From assembly GCA_964604675.1 (NCBI GenBank), contig CAZSAT010000015.1, positions 20,569 to 84,568 on the forward strand: DNA of 64,000 nt. The letters are read 5' to 3'. This stretch comes from CAZSAT01 sp964604675 (GTDB taxonomy: Bacteria; Myxococcota_A; UBA796; CAJQPC01). A program made the translations under genes and the position numbers. Under the pieces are notes generated by a model, which saw nothing but the letters and a program-made list of their open reading frames with translations, ran no database searches and was not told the origin of the DNA. How positions within the stretch are numbered: position 1 is the first letter of the stretch; each line of letters opens with the position of its first letter. Positions 27,152 through 33,951 of the stretch are shown here, piece after piece.

Positions 27152-29049
27152 GTGGCGGGTGCGGGCGCCCTCCGCCCGTTCTCGCGGGTGAGCGCAGCGC
27201 CCACGTGGTCGTACTGCGCGTTCCGACGGACCGGGTTGAAGCCGGCCTCTCGGATGTTGCGCTCGACGTCGGCCACGCTCATCGCGAAGGTGGTGCCCGC
27301 CGAGCTGACCACGTTCTCCTCGAGCATCACCGATCCAAAGTCGTTGCAGCCCATGTGCAGGCTGGCCTGCGCCACGCCCGGGCCCTGGGTGACCCAGCTG
27401 GCCTGGATGTTCGGGATGTTGTCGAGCACCAGGCGCGACAGCGCGTTGACCCGCAGGTAGTCGGCGGCGGTGTTGTCGCCCGGCTTCACGTAGGTGTTGT
27501 CGGGCTGGAAGGTCCAGCAGATGAAGGCCACGAAGCCCCTCGTCTCGTCCTGCAGATCGCGCAGCCGCATCATGTGCTCGACCCGGTCCGCGGCGGTCTC
27601 GCTCATGCCGAACATCAGGGTGGAGCTCGAGCTCATGCCCATCTTGTGCGCCATGCGCATCGCCTCGAGCCACTGGTCGGTGGTGCACTTCAGCGGCGCG
27701 ATCTTCTTCCGGACCGCGTCGACGAGCACCTCGGCGCCGCCTCCCGGCAGGCTGTCCATGCCGGCGGCCGCGAGCCGCTCCATGGTGGCCTCCATCGACA
27801 GGTCGGAGATCTTCATGATGTGGAAGATCTCCTCCGGCGACAGCGCATGGAGGTTGAGCGGGAAGTTCGACTTGATGAAGCGGAAGAGCTCCTCGTAGTA
27901 CTCGATGCCCAGGCTGCGGTGGAGCCCGCCCTGGAGCAACACCTCGACACCACCGACCGAGACCAGCTCCTCGCACTTGGCGCGGATCTGGTCCTCGGTG
28001 AGCACGTAGGCCTCGCGGTGCTTCTCCGGCCGGTAGAACGCGCAGAACTTGCACGCCGTCACGCACACGTTGGTGTAGTTGATGTTCCGGCTGATGATGT
28101 AGGTGACGTCGTCGGTCGGATGCAGCGCCCAGCGGCGCAGGTTCGCGGCCGAGCCCAGGTCGGCGATCGGCGCCTCGAGGTGGAGGCGGTGGGCCTCCTC
28201 GAAGCTGAGCCGCTCCCCCTCGGCGCCCTTGCAGAGCAGGGTGTCGAGATCGGTGCGGCGGTAGGCCTGGACCCGCGGGCCGTACAGCACCACGTCCCGG
28301 GTGCCCAGCAGGCCGCGCTCGGCCCCCAGGGCGGCGTAGCGGCGCAGGCCCGAGAGCATGCGGTCGTCGAGCTCGTACTTCACGGCGTCGGTCAGGTAGG
28401 TCCGGTCGGGCTCCGGCAGCCCCTCCCGAAGCGCCAGGCCCTCGGTGGCCACGCGCCGCAGCTCGTCGATGACCTCGGCGTCGAGGTCCGGACGGCCGGC
28501 CCAGACCGCGAACACGAAGGGCAGGCCGGTCCAGTCCTTCCAGGCACCGGCGAGGTCGATGCGCTCGGCGAGCCGCTCGGGAAGCTCGCGCGCGGGGTCG
28601 CCGATGATGAGCGCCGCGCCCTTCCCCACCGCGTGCTCGAGCGCCTTGCCCGGCTCGGTGCGGAAGATGGTCAGGTCGGTGGGCACCCGATCCTTCAGGG
28701 GCCCCTGCTTCACGAGCAGCTCGGCCAGCACGGCGCTCGACCGGCTGCACCCGTCGAGCGCGAGCACCTCCCACTGCTCGGGCGGCACCTCGCTGACCAG
28801 CAAGACCGACTGCACCGGCCCGTCGGCGCCGATGCAGACGCCGGGCACGATGCGGTAGTCGCCGTCGGTCAGCACGCTCGCCACCGGCAGGAGCGCCAGA
28901 TCCACCTCGCCTTCACGGAGCAACCGCGCGGCCTCCGCCGGGTGGTGGTGGAGCACCTCGAAGCGGGTGTGGTCCAGGCGCGCGGTGAGCGGCCAGGCGT
29001 TGGTGAAGTGCACCGTGGCGATGCGGACGCGGTCGATGGGGGTGGCCAT
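27148..29049 (-). CDS. MqnA-MqnC fusion: chorismate dehydratase plus cyclic dehypoxanthinyl futalosine synthase
   Basis: A single 633-residue frame encodes two menaquinone enzymes. Residues 1 to about 260 resemble MqnA (VHFTNAWPL, then LALLPVASVL), which dehydrates chorismate to 3-enolpyruvylbenzoate. Residues about 270-633 resemble MqnC, a radical SAM enzyme with YIISRNINYTNVC followed by CVTACKFCAFYR, where the CxxxCxxC binds the [4Fe-4S] cluster. MqnC cyclises dehypoxanthine futalosine. MqnA is normally about 270 residues and MqnC about 360, so both halves look complete. The chemistry is not consecutive, since MqnE and the nucleosidase steps lie between them. The start, ATG 29049, is two bases after mqnE; the stop overlaps the amidohydrolase start. 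The fusion is seen directly; how common it is I cannot check. Confidence 0.9.
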   Translation of the reverse strand: MATPIDRVRIATVHFTNAWPLTARLDHTRFEVLHHHPAEAARLLREGEVDLALLPVASVLTDGDYRIVPGVCIGADGPVQSVLLVSEVPPEQWEVLALDGCSRSSAVLAELLVKQGPLKDRVPTDLTIFRTEPGKALEHAVGKGAALIIGDPARELPERLAERIDLAGAWKDWTGLPFVFAVWAGRPDLDAEVIDELRRVATEGLALREGLPEPDRTYLTDAVKYELDDRMLSGLRRYAALGAERGLLGTRDVVLYGPRVQAYRRTDLDTLLCKGAEGERLSFEEAHRLHLEAPIADLGSAANLRRWALHPTDDVTYIISRNINYTNVCVTACKFCAFYRPEKHREAYVLTEDQIRAKCEELVSVGGVEVLLQGGLHRSLGIEYYEELFRFIKSNFPLNLHALSPEEIFHIMKISDLSMEATMERLAAAGMDSLPGGGAEVLVDAVRKKIAPLKCTTDQWLEAMRMAHKMGMSSSSTLMFGMSETAADRVEHMMRLRDLQDETRGFVAFICWTFQPDNTYVKPGDNTAADYLRVNALSRLVLDNIPNIQASWVTQGPGVAQASLHMGCNDFGSVMLEENVVSSAGTTFAMSVADVERNIREAGFNPVRRNAQYDHVGAALTRENGRRAPAPAT

Positions 29050-29051
29050 GA

Positions 29052-30188
29052 TCAGGCCTCCGCAACGGTGTTGTAGTGGGTGTCCCGCTCGACCGGGACA
29101 CGGCCCGCGGTCGTGATGAGCTTGATCAGCTCATGACGCGGCAGACCCTGCGGGGTCTCCGCGCCGGCCATGTGGTAGATGCGCTCCTCGAGCACCGTGC
29201 CGTCGAGATCGTCGGCGCCGAACCAGAGGCTCACCTGGGCGATCTTGACGCCCAGCATGATCCAGTAGCTCTTGATGTGCGGCACGTTGTCGAGCATCAG
29301 GCGCGAGATGGCGATGGTCTTCAGGCTGTCGTGCCCGGTGGGCGCGGCGAGCTTCGAGAGGCGGTTGTTGTCGTTGTGGAAGCGCAGCGGGATGAAGGTC
29401 TGCATGCGCCCGCGACCCGCCGCGAGGCTCTCGTCCTGCAGCGCGCGTAGGCGGACGAGGTGGTCGACCCGCTCCTCGTGGGTCTCGATGCTCCCGAAGA
29501 GCATCGTGCAGTTGGTCATCATGCCGAGCCGGTGAGCGGTCCGGTGCACGTCGAGCCAGCCGTCGGCGTCGACCTTGTCGTGGCAGAGCTTCTTGCGCGC
29601 CCTGGGGTGGAAGATCTCGGCACCCCCGCCCGGCAGGGAGTCGAGCCCGGCCTCGCGCAGCGCGACCAGCACCTGCTCGTAGGACATGCCGTACTTCTCG
29701 GCGTAGTAATGGATCTCCACCGCCGTGAAGCCCTTGATGTGCAGGTCGGGCCGCTCGGCCTTCACGGCGCGCAAGAGCTCGGTGTAGTAGCTGAAGGGCA
29801 GTCCGGGGTGCAGCCCGTTCACGATGTGCACCTCGGTGATGAAGCGGTCCTTCAGCGCCCGAACGCGCCCCACTGCGTCCTCCAGCGACATCGTGTAAGC
29901 CGCGTCCATGCCCTCCTCGAGGCGGGCGAAGCTGCAGAAGATGCAGCTGGCCTCGCACACGTTGGTCGCGTTGATGTGCAGGTTGCGGTTGAACCAGGTC
30001 AGGTCGCCGTGCAGGCGCTCCCGCACGAGGTTGGCGAGGGCACCCACGCTGGCGACGTCGCGCTCCTCGAACAGCCTCACGCCGTCCTCGTAGCTGAGGC
30101 GCTCGCCGGCGCTCACCTTCTCGGCGAGGTCGTCGAGGCCGATGCGCTTCAGCGCCATGCGGCTGACGGTGGACAGGGTCGGAGTCAT
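29052..30188 (-). CDS. mqnE: Aminofutalosine synthase MqnE (radical SAM)
   Basis: A 378-residue radical SAM enzyme. The start is ATG 30188, overlapping the ubiX stop. The cluster motif is NATNVCEASCIFCSFARLE (CxxxCxxC) near residue 70, with FTAVEIHYYAEKYG, SLPGGGAEIFHP and DNVPHIKSYWIMLG, all characteristic of MqnE. The enzyme joins 3-enolpyruvylbenzoate to an adenosyl radical to give aminofutalosine, the first committed futalosine intermediate. It lies between ubiX and the mqnA-mqnC fusion in an operon with gaps of at most two bases, so substrate and product enzymes are made together. It is cytosolic. The length is usual for the family. Confidence 0.95.
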   Translation of the reverse strand: MTPTLSTVSRMALKRIGLDDLAEKVSAGERLSYEDGVRLFEERDVASVGALANLVRERLHGDLTWFNRNLHINATNVCEASCIFCSFARLEEGMDAAYTMSLEDAVGRVRALKDRFITEVHIVNGLHPGLPFSYYTELLRAVKAERPDLHIKGFTAVEIHYYAEKYGMSYEQVLVALREAGLDSLPGGGAEIFHPRARKKLCHDKVDADGWLDVHRTAHRLGMMTNCTMLFGSIETHEERVDHLVRLRALQDESLAAGRGRMQTFIPLRFHNDNNRLSKLAAPTGHDSLKTIAISRLMLDNVPHIKSYWIMLGVKIAQVSLWFGADDLDGTVLEERIYHMAGAETPQGLPRHELIKLITTAGRVPVERDTHYNTVAEA

Positions 30189-30748
30189 CGGGCGCCCTCC
30201 CAGCGGCGGACGAGGTCGTTGTCGATACCGAGCTGGTCCAGCACGCGGCCAGCCAGGTCGTCGACCACCTCGTCCAGGGTCTCGGGGTTCGTGTAGAAAG
30301 CGGGAGCAGCGGGCACCACCACGGCGCCGGCCAGCGTGACCGTTCTCAGGTTCTCGATCTGGATGAGCGACAGCGGCGCTTCCCGGTAGAGCAACACCAG
30401 CTTCTTCCGCTCCTTGAGCATCACCTCGCCGGCCCGCGCGAGCAGGTCGCTGGCCTGCCCGGTGGCGATCCGGGCGAGCGCGCCTGCGGTGCACGGCGCG
30501 ATGGCCATGCCGTCGACCCGGGCCGAGCCCGACGCGAAGGGCGCGAAGAAGTCGTTCGGTGCCCAGATGCGGTGGCCGAGCTCCGCCGGGTCGCTCTTCA
30601 GCTCGTGCTGCCACACCATGCGGCCGGCCTTGGTGAGCACCACGTCGGTCTGGATGCCGCGGTCACGCCCGGCGTTCGCGAGCCAGGTCAACAGGGAGCG
30701 CGCGTAGCAGGCCCCCGTGGCGCCGGTGATGCCGATGACGATCCTCAT
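30185..30748 (-). CDS. ubiX: UbiX-family flavin prenyltransferase
   Basis: A 187-residue protein whose ATG (30748) overlaps the UbiE stop (ATGA). It begins MRIVIGITGATGACYA, the FMN-binding start of UbiX/Pad1. It also has VDGMAIAPCTAGALARIATG and KLVLLYREAPLSLIQIENL, which match the dimethylallyl-phosphate site of the family. UbiX makes prenylated FMN, the cofactor of UbiD-type decarboxylases. In the futalosine route a UbiX/UbiD pair is thought to decarboxylate the prenylated naphthoate. No ubiD-like gene is in this window, so it must lie elsewhere. Placement between ubiE and mqnE supports a menaquinone role. It is normally a dodecameric cytosolic enzyme. Confidence 0.94.
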   Translation of the reverse strand: MRIVIGITGATGACYARSLLTWLANAGRDRGIQTDVVLTKAGRMVWQHELKSDPAELGHRIWAPNDFFAPFASGSARVDGMAIAPCTAGALARIATGQASDLLARAGEVMLKERKKLVLLYREAPLSLIQIENLRTVTLAGAVVVPAAPAFYTNPETLDEVVDDLAGRVLDQLGIDNDLVRRWEGAR

Positions 30749-31464
30749 GGTGCCTCCAGCACCACGAGACCCGCCACCGGGAAGAGCCAGCGGCTCTGGA
30801 CCACGGTGAAGCCCTGCCCCTCGGCCAGCGCCACGAACTCGTCCTGCGACACGTAGGCCGACATCGAGTTCGCCAGGTAGGTGTAGGCGCCTCGATCCCC
30901 CGAGATCAGGCCGCCCACCAGCGGCAGCACCACCCGATCGAAGACCGCGTGGAAGGCCCAGGCGAAGAGGTTCGTCGGCCGGAACAGCTCGAGCACCGCC
31001 ACCCGCGCGCCCGGGCGAAGCACGCGGCGGAGCTCCCGCAGGGCCAAGGCGTTGTCGGGCACGTTCCGCAGCCCGAAGCCGCAGGTGGCCGCCGCGAAGT
31101 GCTCGTCGTCGAAGGGCAGCTCCTGCGCTTCGGCGCACACCAGCGCCACCGGCGCGTCCGCTGGGAGTCGCTTGGCTCCCTCGTCCAGCATGGCCTGCGC
31201 GAAGTCGGCCGCCGTGACGTGGGTGGCGCCACGAGCGAGCAGGTCCAGCGTGAGGTCGAGGGTGCCCGCGCACAGATCCAGCACGGCAGCCTGGGCGCCG
31301 ACGCCGAGCGCGTCGATGGCCGCCTTCCGCCACAGCGCGTCGATGCCGAAGGTCATCACCCGGTTCGTGAGCACGTAGGTGGGGGCGATGCGCGAGAACA
31401 TGTCGCGCACCAGGTCCCCGCGCACGTCGGCGGCGGGCACGGCGCCGGTGATGCGCTCGCTCAT
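30745..31464 (-). CDS. ubiE: Demethylmenaquinone methyltransferase UbiE/MenG
   Basis: A 239-residue SAM-dependent class I methyltransferase. The UbiE family start is clear: RDMFSRIAPTYVLTNRVMTFGID, followed by motif I VLDLCAGTLDLTL (the more usual form is VLDVACGTGD), FAQAMLDEGAKRLP and ATCGFGLRNVPDN. C-terminal YTYLANSMSAYVSQDEF matches UbiE/COQ5. It methylates demethylmenaquinone to menaquinone, the last step. The ATG at 31464 overlaps the polyprenyl synthase stop by four bases and its own stop overlaps ubiX, so expression is tightly coupled. With no ubiquinone genes in view, menaquinone is the likely product. Confidence 0.94.
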   Translation of the reverse strand: MSERITGAVPAADVRGDLVRDMFSRIAPTYVLTNRVMTFGIDALWRKAAIDALGVGAQAAVLDLCAGTLDLTLDLLARGATHVTAADFAQAMLDEGAKRLPADAPVALVCAEAQELPFDDEHFAAATCGFGLRNVPDNALALRELRRVLRPGARVAVLELFRPTNLFAWAFHAVFDRVVLPLVGGLISGDRGAYTYLANSMSAYVSQDEFVALAEGQGFTVVQSRWLFPVAGLVVLEAP

Positions 31465-32492
31465 CGAACACGCTCCACCAGGTACCAGGCGAGGCGGATC
31501 AGCGCGTCCTTGTGCAGGCTGTCGGGCAGGGTGGCGAGCGCCTCGATGCCCGCCTCGGTCCAGCGACGGGCGTCGGCCAGGGACGCCTCGAGCGCGCCGC
31601 TGTCACGCACCAGGCCCACGAGCTCCGGCAGCTCCCCATCGCTGGGTGGACCGGCCTCGAGGCGCTCCCGGAGCCCCTCGACCCGCTCGAAGGCGTGGAG
31701 CAAGGGGAGCGTGATCTTGCGCTCGCGCAGGTCGGCGCCCACCAGCTTGCCCGTGACCCGAGCGTCGCCGCCATAGTCCAGCACGTCGTCGGTGACCTGG
31801 AAGGCCACGCCGACCTTGCGGCCGAAGGCCTCCATGTGGGCCGCGAGCGGCTCCTGCTCCGACACCCAGGCACCGACGGCGGCGCACCAGGCGATGAGGG
31901 CCGCCGACTTCTTGTCGACCGTCTCGAGCCACGCCGCGCGGGTGGTGGAGAGGTCGCCCGCGTGCACCAGCTGCAGCACCTCGCCCTCGGCCATGGCCGT
32001 GACCGCGCGCGCCAACTCGGTGACGGCTGCGTGGCTGCCCTCTTCGCTGGCGAGCAGGATGGCGCGCGCCAGGCAGAAGTCGCCCGAGAGGATCGTGCAG
32101 GCGTTGCCGTGCACGAGGTGCGCGGCCGGCTTCCCCCGGCGCTCGTCGGCGTCGTCCACCACGTCGTCGTGGAGCAGCGAGCCCAGGTGGATGAGCTCGC
32201 CCACGCACATCAGTCGGGCGATGTCACCGCCCAGCCCCGCAGCGCGGCACCCGAGCGCGGTCAAGAGCGGACGGAGCCGCTTGCCACCCGCCTCGGCGAG
32301 GTAGCTGCCCACCGCAGACACCTGCCGCACGTCGCTTCCGAGCAGCCGAGCGAGCTGGCTCTCGGCCGCCGCCATGTCGTCGCCCACCAGGGCGAAGGCG
32401 TCCGCCGGCGTGGCGATGCGGGTGAGCGGCGAGCCGCCGACCACCCCGACGGGGCGAAGGCGGCGGGGGAGGGTGGAGGCGATGCCTTCCAT
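31461..32492 (-). CDS. Polyprenyl diphosphate synthase
   Basis: A 343-residue trans-prenyltransferase. The first Asp-rich motif is LLHDDVVDDADERRG near residue 107 and the second is QVTDDVLDYGGD near 235. GGKRLRPLLTALG supplies the isopentenyl-diphosphate site. These match octaprenyl/heptaprenyl synthases (IspB/HepT-like), which build the quinone side chain. Chain length cannot be read reliably. The ATG at 32492 is used. The sequence upstream of residue 35 is less conserved, so a slightly shorter start is possible. It is the first gene of the menaquinone operon and is divergent from a GbsR/MarR-like regulator with 61 bases between the start codons. Confidence 0.93.
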   Translation of the reverse strand: MEGIASTLPRRLRPVGVVGGSPLTRIATPADAFALVGDDMAAAESQLARLLGSDVRQVSAVGSYLAEAGGKRLRPLLTALGCRAAGLGGDIARLMCVGELIHLGSLLHDDVVDDADERRGKPAAHLVHGNACTILSGDFCLARAILLASEEGSHAAVTELARAVTAMAEGEVLQLVHAGDLSTTRAAWLETVDKKSAALIAWCAAVGAWVSEQEPLAAHMEAFGRKVGVAFQVTDDVLDYGGDARVTGKLVGADLRERKITLPLLHAFERVEGLRERLEAGPPSDGELPELVGLVRDSGALEASLADARRWTEAGIEALATLPDSLHKDALIRLAWYLVERVR

Positions 32493-32549
32493 GAAGCACT
32501 CCAGGGTGGTCGCTTCCCGGATCGCCCCTTAAACGGGTGGCACTGGGAT

Positions 32550-32565
32550 TTCAATGTTGATTGAA
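32550..32565. promoter_or_regulatory. Perfect inverted repeat over the regulator start codon (candidate operator)
   Basis: TTCAAT-GTTG-ATTGAA is a perfect 6-base-arm palindrome in the intergenic region between the menaquinone operon and the GbsR/MarR-like gene. It covers that gene's ATG (32554). AT-rich palindromes of this size are typical MarR/GbsR targets. Autoregulation, and control of the divergent operon, is inference. Confidence 0.5.
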
Positions 32566-33144
32566 GCTTCTGAAGCCGACCTCACGACCGCCGAGCAGGC
32601 GCTGGACCGCGCGGTGGAGATCACGGCCGCCACGGTCGGCGAGCTGATGGGCTTCTGGGGCTTCAAGCCGTCGATGGGGCGCGTGTGGGCGGTGCTGTAC
32701 CTCTCGCAGGACCCACTCCACGCCGACGAGCTCCAGGCGCGCACCGGCCTCTCTTCGGGCTCGATCTCGATGACGATCAAGGAGCTCGAGCAGTGGCGGG
32801 TGGTCCGCCGGGTGTCCGTGCCCGGTGACCGGCGCCGGGCCTGGCGTGCGGAGAACGACATCCTGGCCATGGTGACGCGGGTGTTCCGGATGCGAGAGCT
32901 CACCCTCGTGCGTGATGCGAGCCGGGAGTTGCGGGAAGCCCTCCGCCTGCTCGACGACGACGCGCCGTCCAGCTCGCCCGAGTCGATGATGCGCGTGCGC
33001 TTCGTGGCCACACGCGTGCGCCACCTCCTGGATCTGGCCCGCACGGGCGAGCGCATCGTGGAACGCCTGAGCCGCAGCGGCTCTGCTGACCTGTCACCGC
33101 TCAAGGGCTGGCTGTCGGCGGTCAGGCGCGCGGGCCGTGGCTGA
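32554..33144 (+). CDS. GbsR/MarR-like winged-helix transcriptional regulator
   Basis: A 196-residue protein with one winged-helix domain. The sequence GFKPSMGRVWAVLYLSQDPLHADELQARTG leads into the recognition helix GLSSGSISMTIKELEQW and the wing VVRRVSVPGDRRRAWRAE. This is the layout of the GbsR branch of MarR-type regulators. C-terminal helices from about residue 110 (MRELTLVRDASRELREAL onward) would form the dimer interface. It is divergent from the menaquinone operon, and a perfect palindrome overlies its start codon, so it probably controls itself and possibly the operon. The ligand is unknown. No metal or Cys switch is evident. The start is ATG 32554. Confidence 0.85.
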   Translation: MLIEASEADLTTAEQALDRAVEITAATVGELMGFWGFKPSMGRVWAVLYLSQDPLHADELQARTGLSSGSISMTIKELEQWRVVRRVSVPGDRRRAWRAENDILAMVTRVFRMRELTLVRDASRELREALRLLDDDAPSSSPESMMRVRFVATRVRHLLDLARTGERIVERLSRSGSADLSPLKGWLSAVRRAGRG

Positions 33145-33182
33145 CGGCCCGTGCTACGTTTCGGACCTTCGCGAGGCTTGAG

Positions 33183-33944
33183 ATGACGCTTCTGACCTTC
33201 CTGTTGGCCTGCTCCGATCCGCCCTCGGTGGACGTCAAGGTCGTGGACATCTGGAACAAGCCGGTCGCCTCCGCCACCGTGGCGATCGAGGGTGACAGCA
33301 ACCACTACACGGTGGATGGCTCCGGGAAGGTCCACATCGAGGTCCAGGCGGGCACCGTGCGGCTGCTCGGCGGCGCCGATGGCTACATCAAGGACCTGCA
33401 GTCGGTCGACGTGGCCGAGGACATGGACGCGCCGGCCACCAGCACGCTCACCCTCTTCCCGATCCCCGAGGGCCCGGGCTTCCACGGCATCGGCAACAAG
33501 GGCTACGTGGCCCTGAAGTCGGTGCCGGTGAAGACCGTGGCCAACGAGCTCGACACGCTCATCGGCATCAACGACCAGCCCAACGATGTGCTGCCGGCGG
33601 CCAAGCCGGGCCAGCGGTTCCTGTTCCAGTCGACGCTCCGGCCGGAAGAGCTCGGCCGCTTCGACCTCGCGGTGTCCAAGCTCCACTTCATCGAGACGGC
33701 CACGGTCAAGGGCGTGCTCGGTGAGACCGAGATCGACGTGGACCTCTGGGTGGCCGATGGCGACATCGACTTCGACGTGCGCGGCACGCAGGCGGCCGAC
33801 AACTACCTCTTGACCACCACCACGGCGCTGGAGCCGGGCGTGTACGCCTTCCACGCCCAGGAGATGCTCAACGACACCGACACGAAGCAGGTCGACCACC
33901 TCCCGGAGGAGCTCCGGGTGGTCTACCCCTTCGAGGTGAAGTAG
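33183..33944 (+). CDS. Lipoprotein with a carboxypeptidase-regulatory-like N-terminal domain
   Basis: A 253-residue protein. The first ten residues, MTLLTFLLAC, are a minimal lipoprotein signal (LLAC lipobox) without any basic residue. Residues about 15-80 (VKVVDIWNKPVASATVAIEG, then GSGKVHIEVQAGTVRLLGGADGY) have the pattern of a transthyretin/carboxypeptidase-regulatory-like beta sandwich. The remainder is beta-rich and not recognised. It lies seven bases before the kinase-sulfatase-factor-like gene, so the two are probably one transcript; the lipoprotein might be a sensor or surface target. That link is inference from spacing. Confidence 0.75.
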   Translation: MTLLTFLLACSDPPSVDVKVVDIWNKPVASATVAIEGDSNHYTVDGSGKVHIEVQAGTVRLLGGADGYIKDLQSVDVAEDMDAPATSTLTLFPIPEGPGFHGIGNKGYVALKSVPVKTVANELDTLIGINDQPNDVLPAAKPGQRFLFQSTLRPEELGRFDLAVSKLHFIETATVKGVLGETEIDVDLWVADGDIDFDVRGTQAADNYLLTTTTALEPGVYAFHAQEMLNDTDTKQVDHLPEELRVVYPFEVK

Positions 33945-33951
33945 CTCCGGG

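Noticed and set aside
32537..32552. A second sigma-54 promoter (TGGCACT...TTTCA) before the GbsR/MarR-like gene
   Set aside because: The -12 GC is absent (TC instead) and the element would lie against the start codon.
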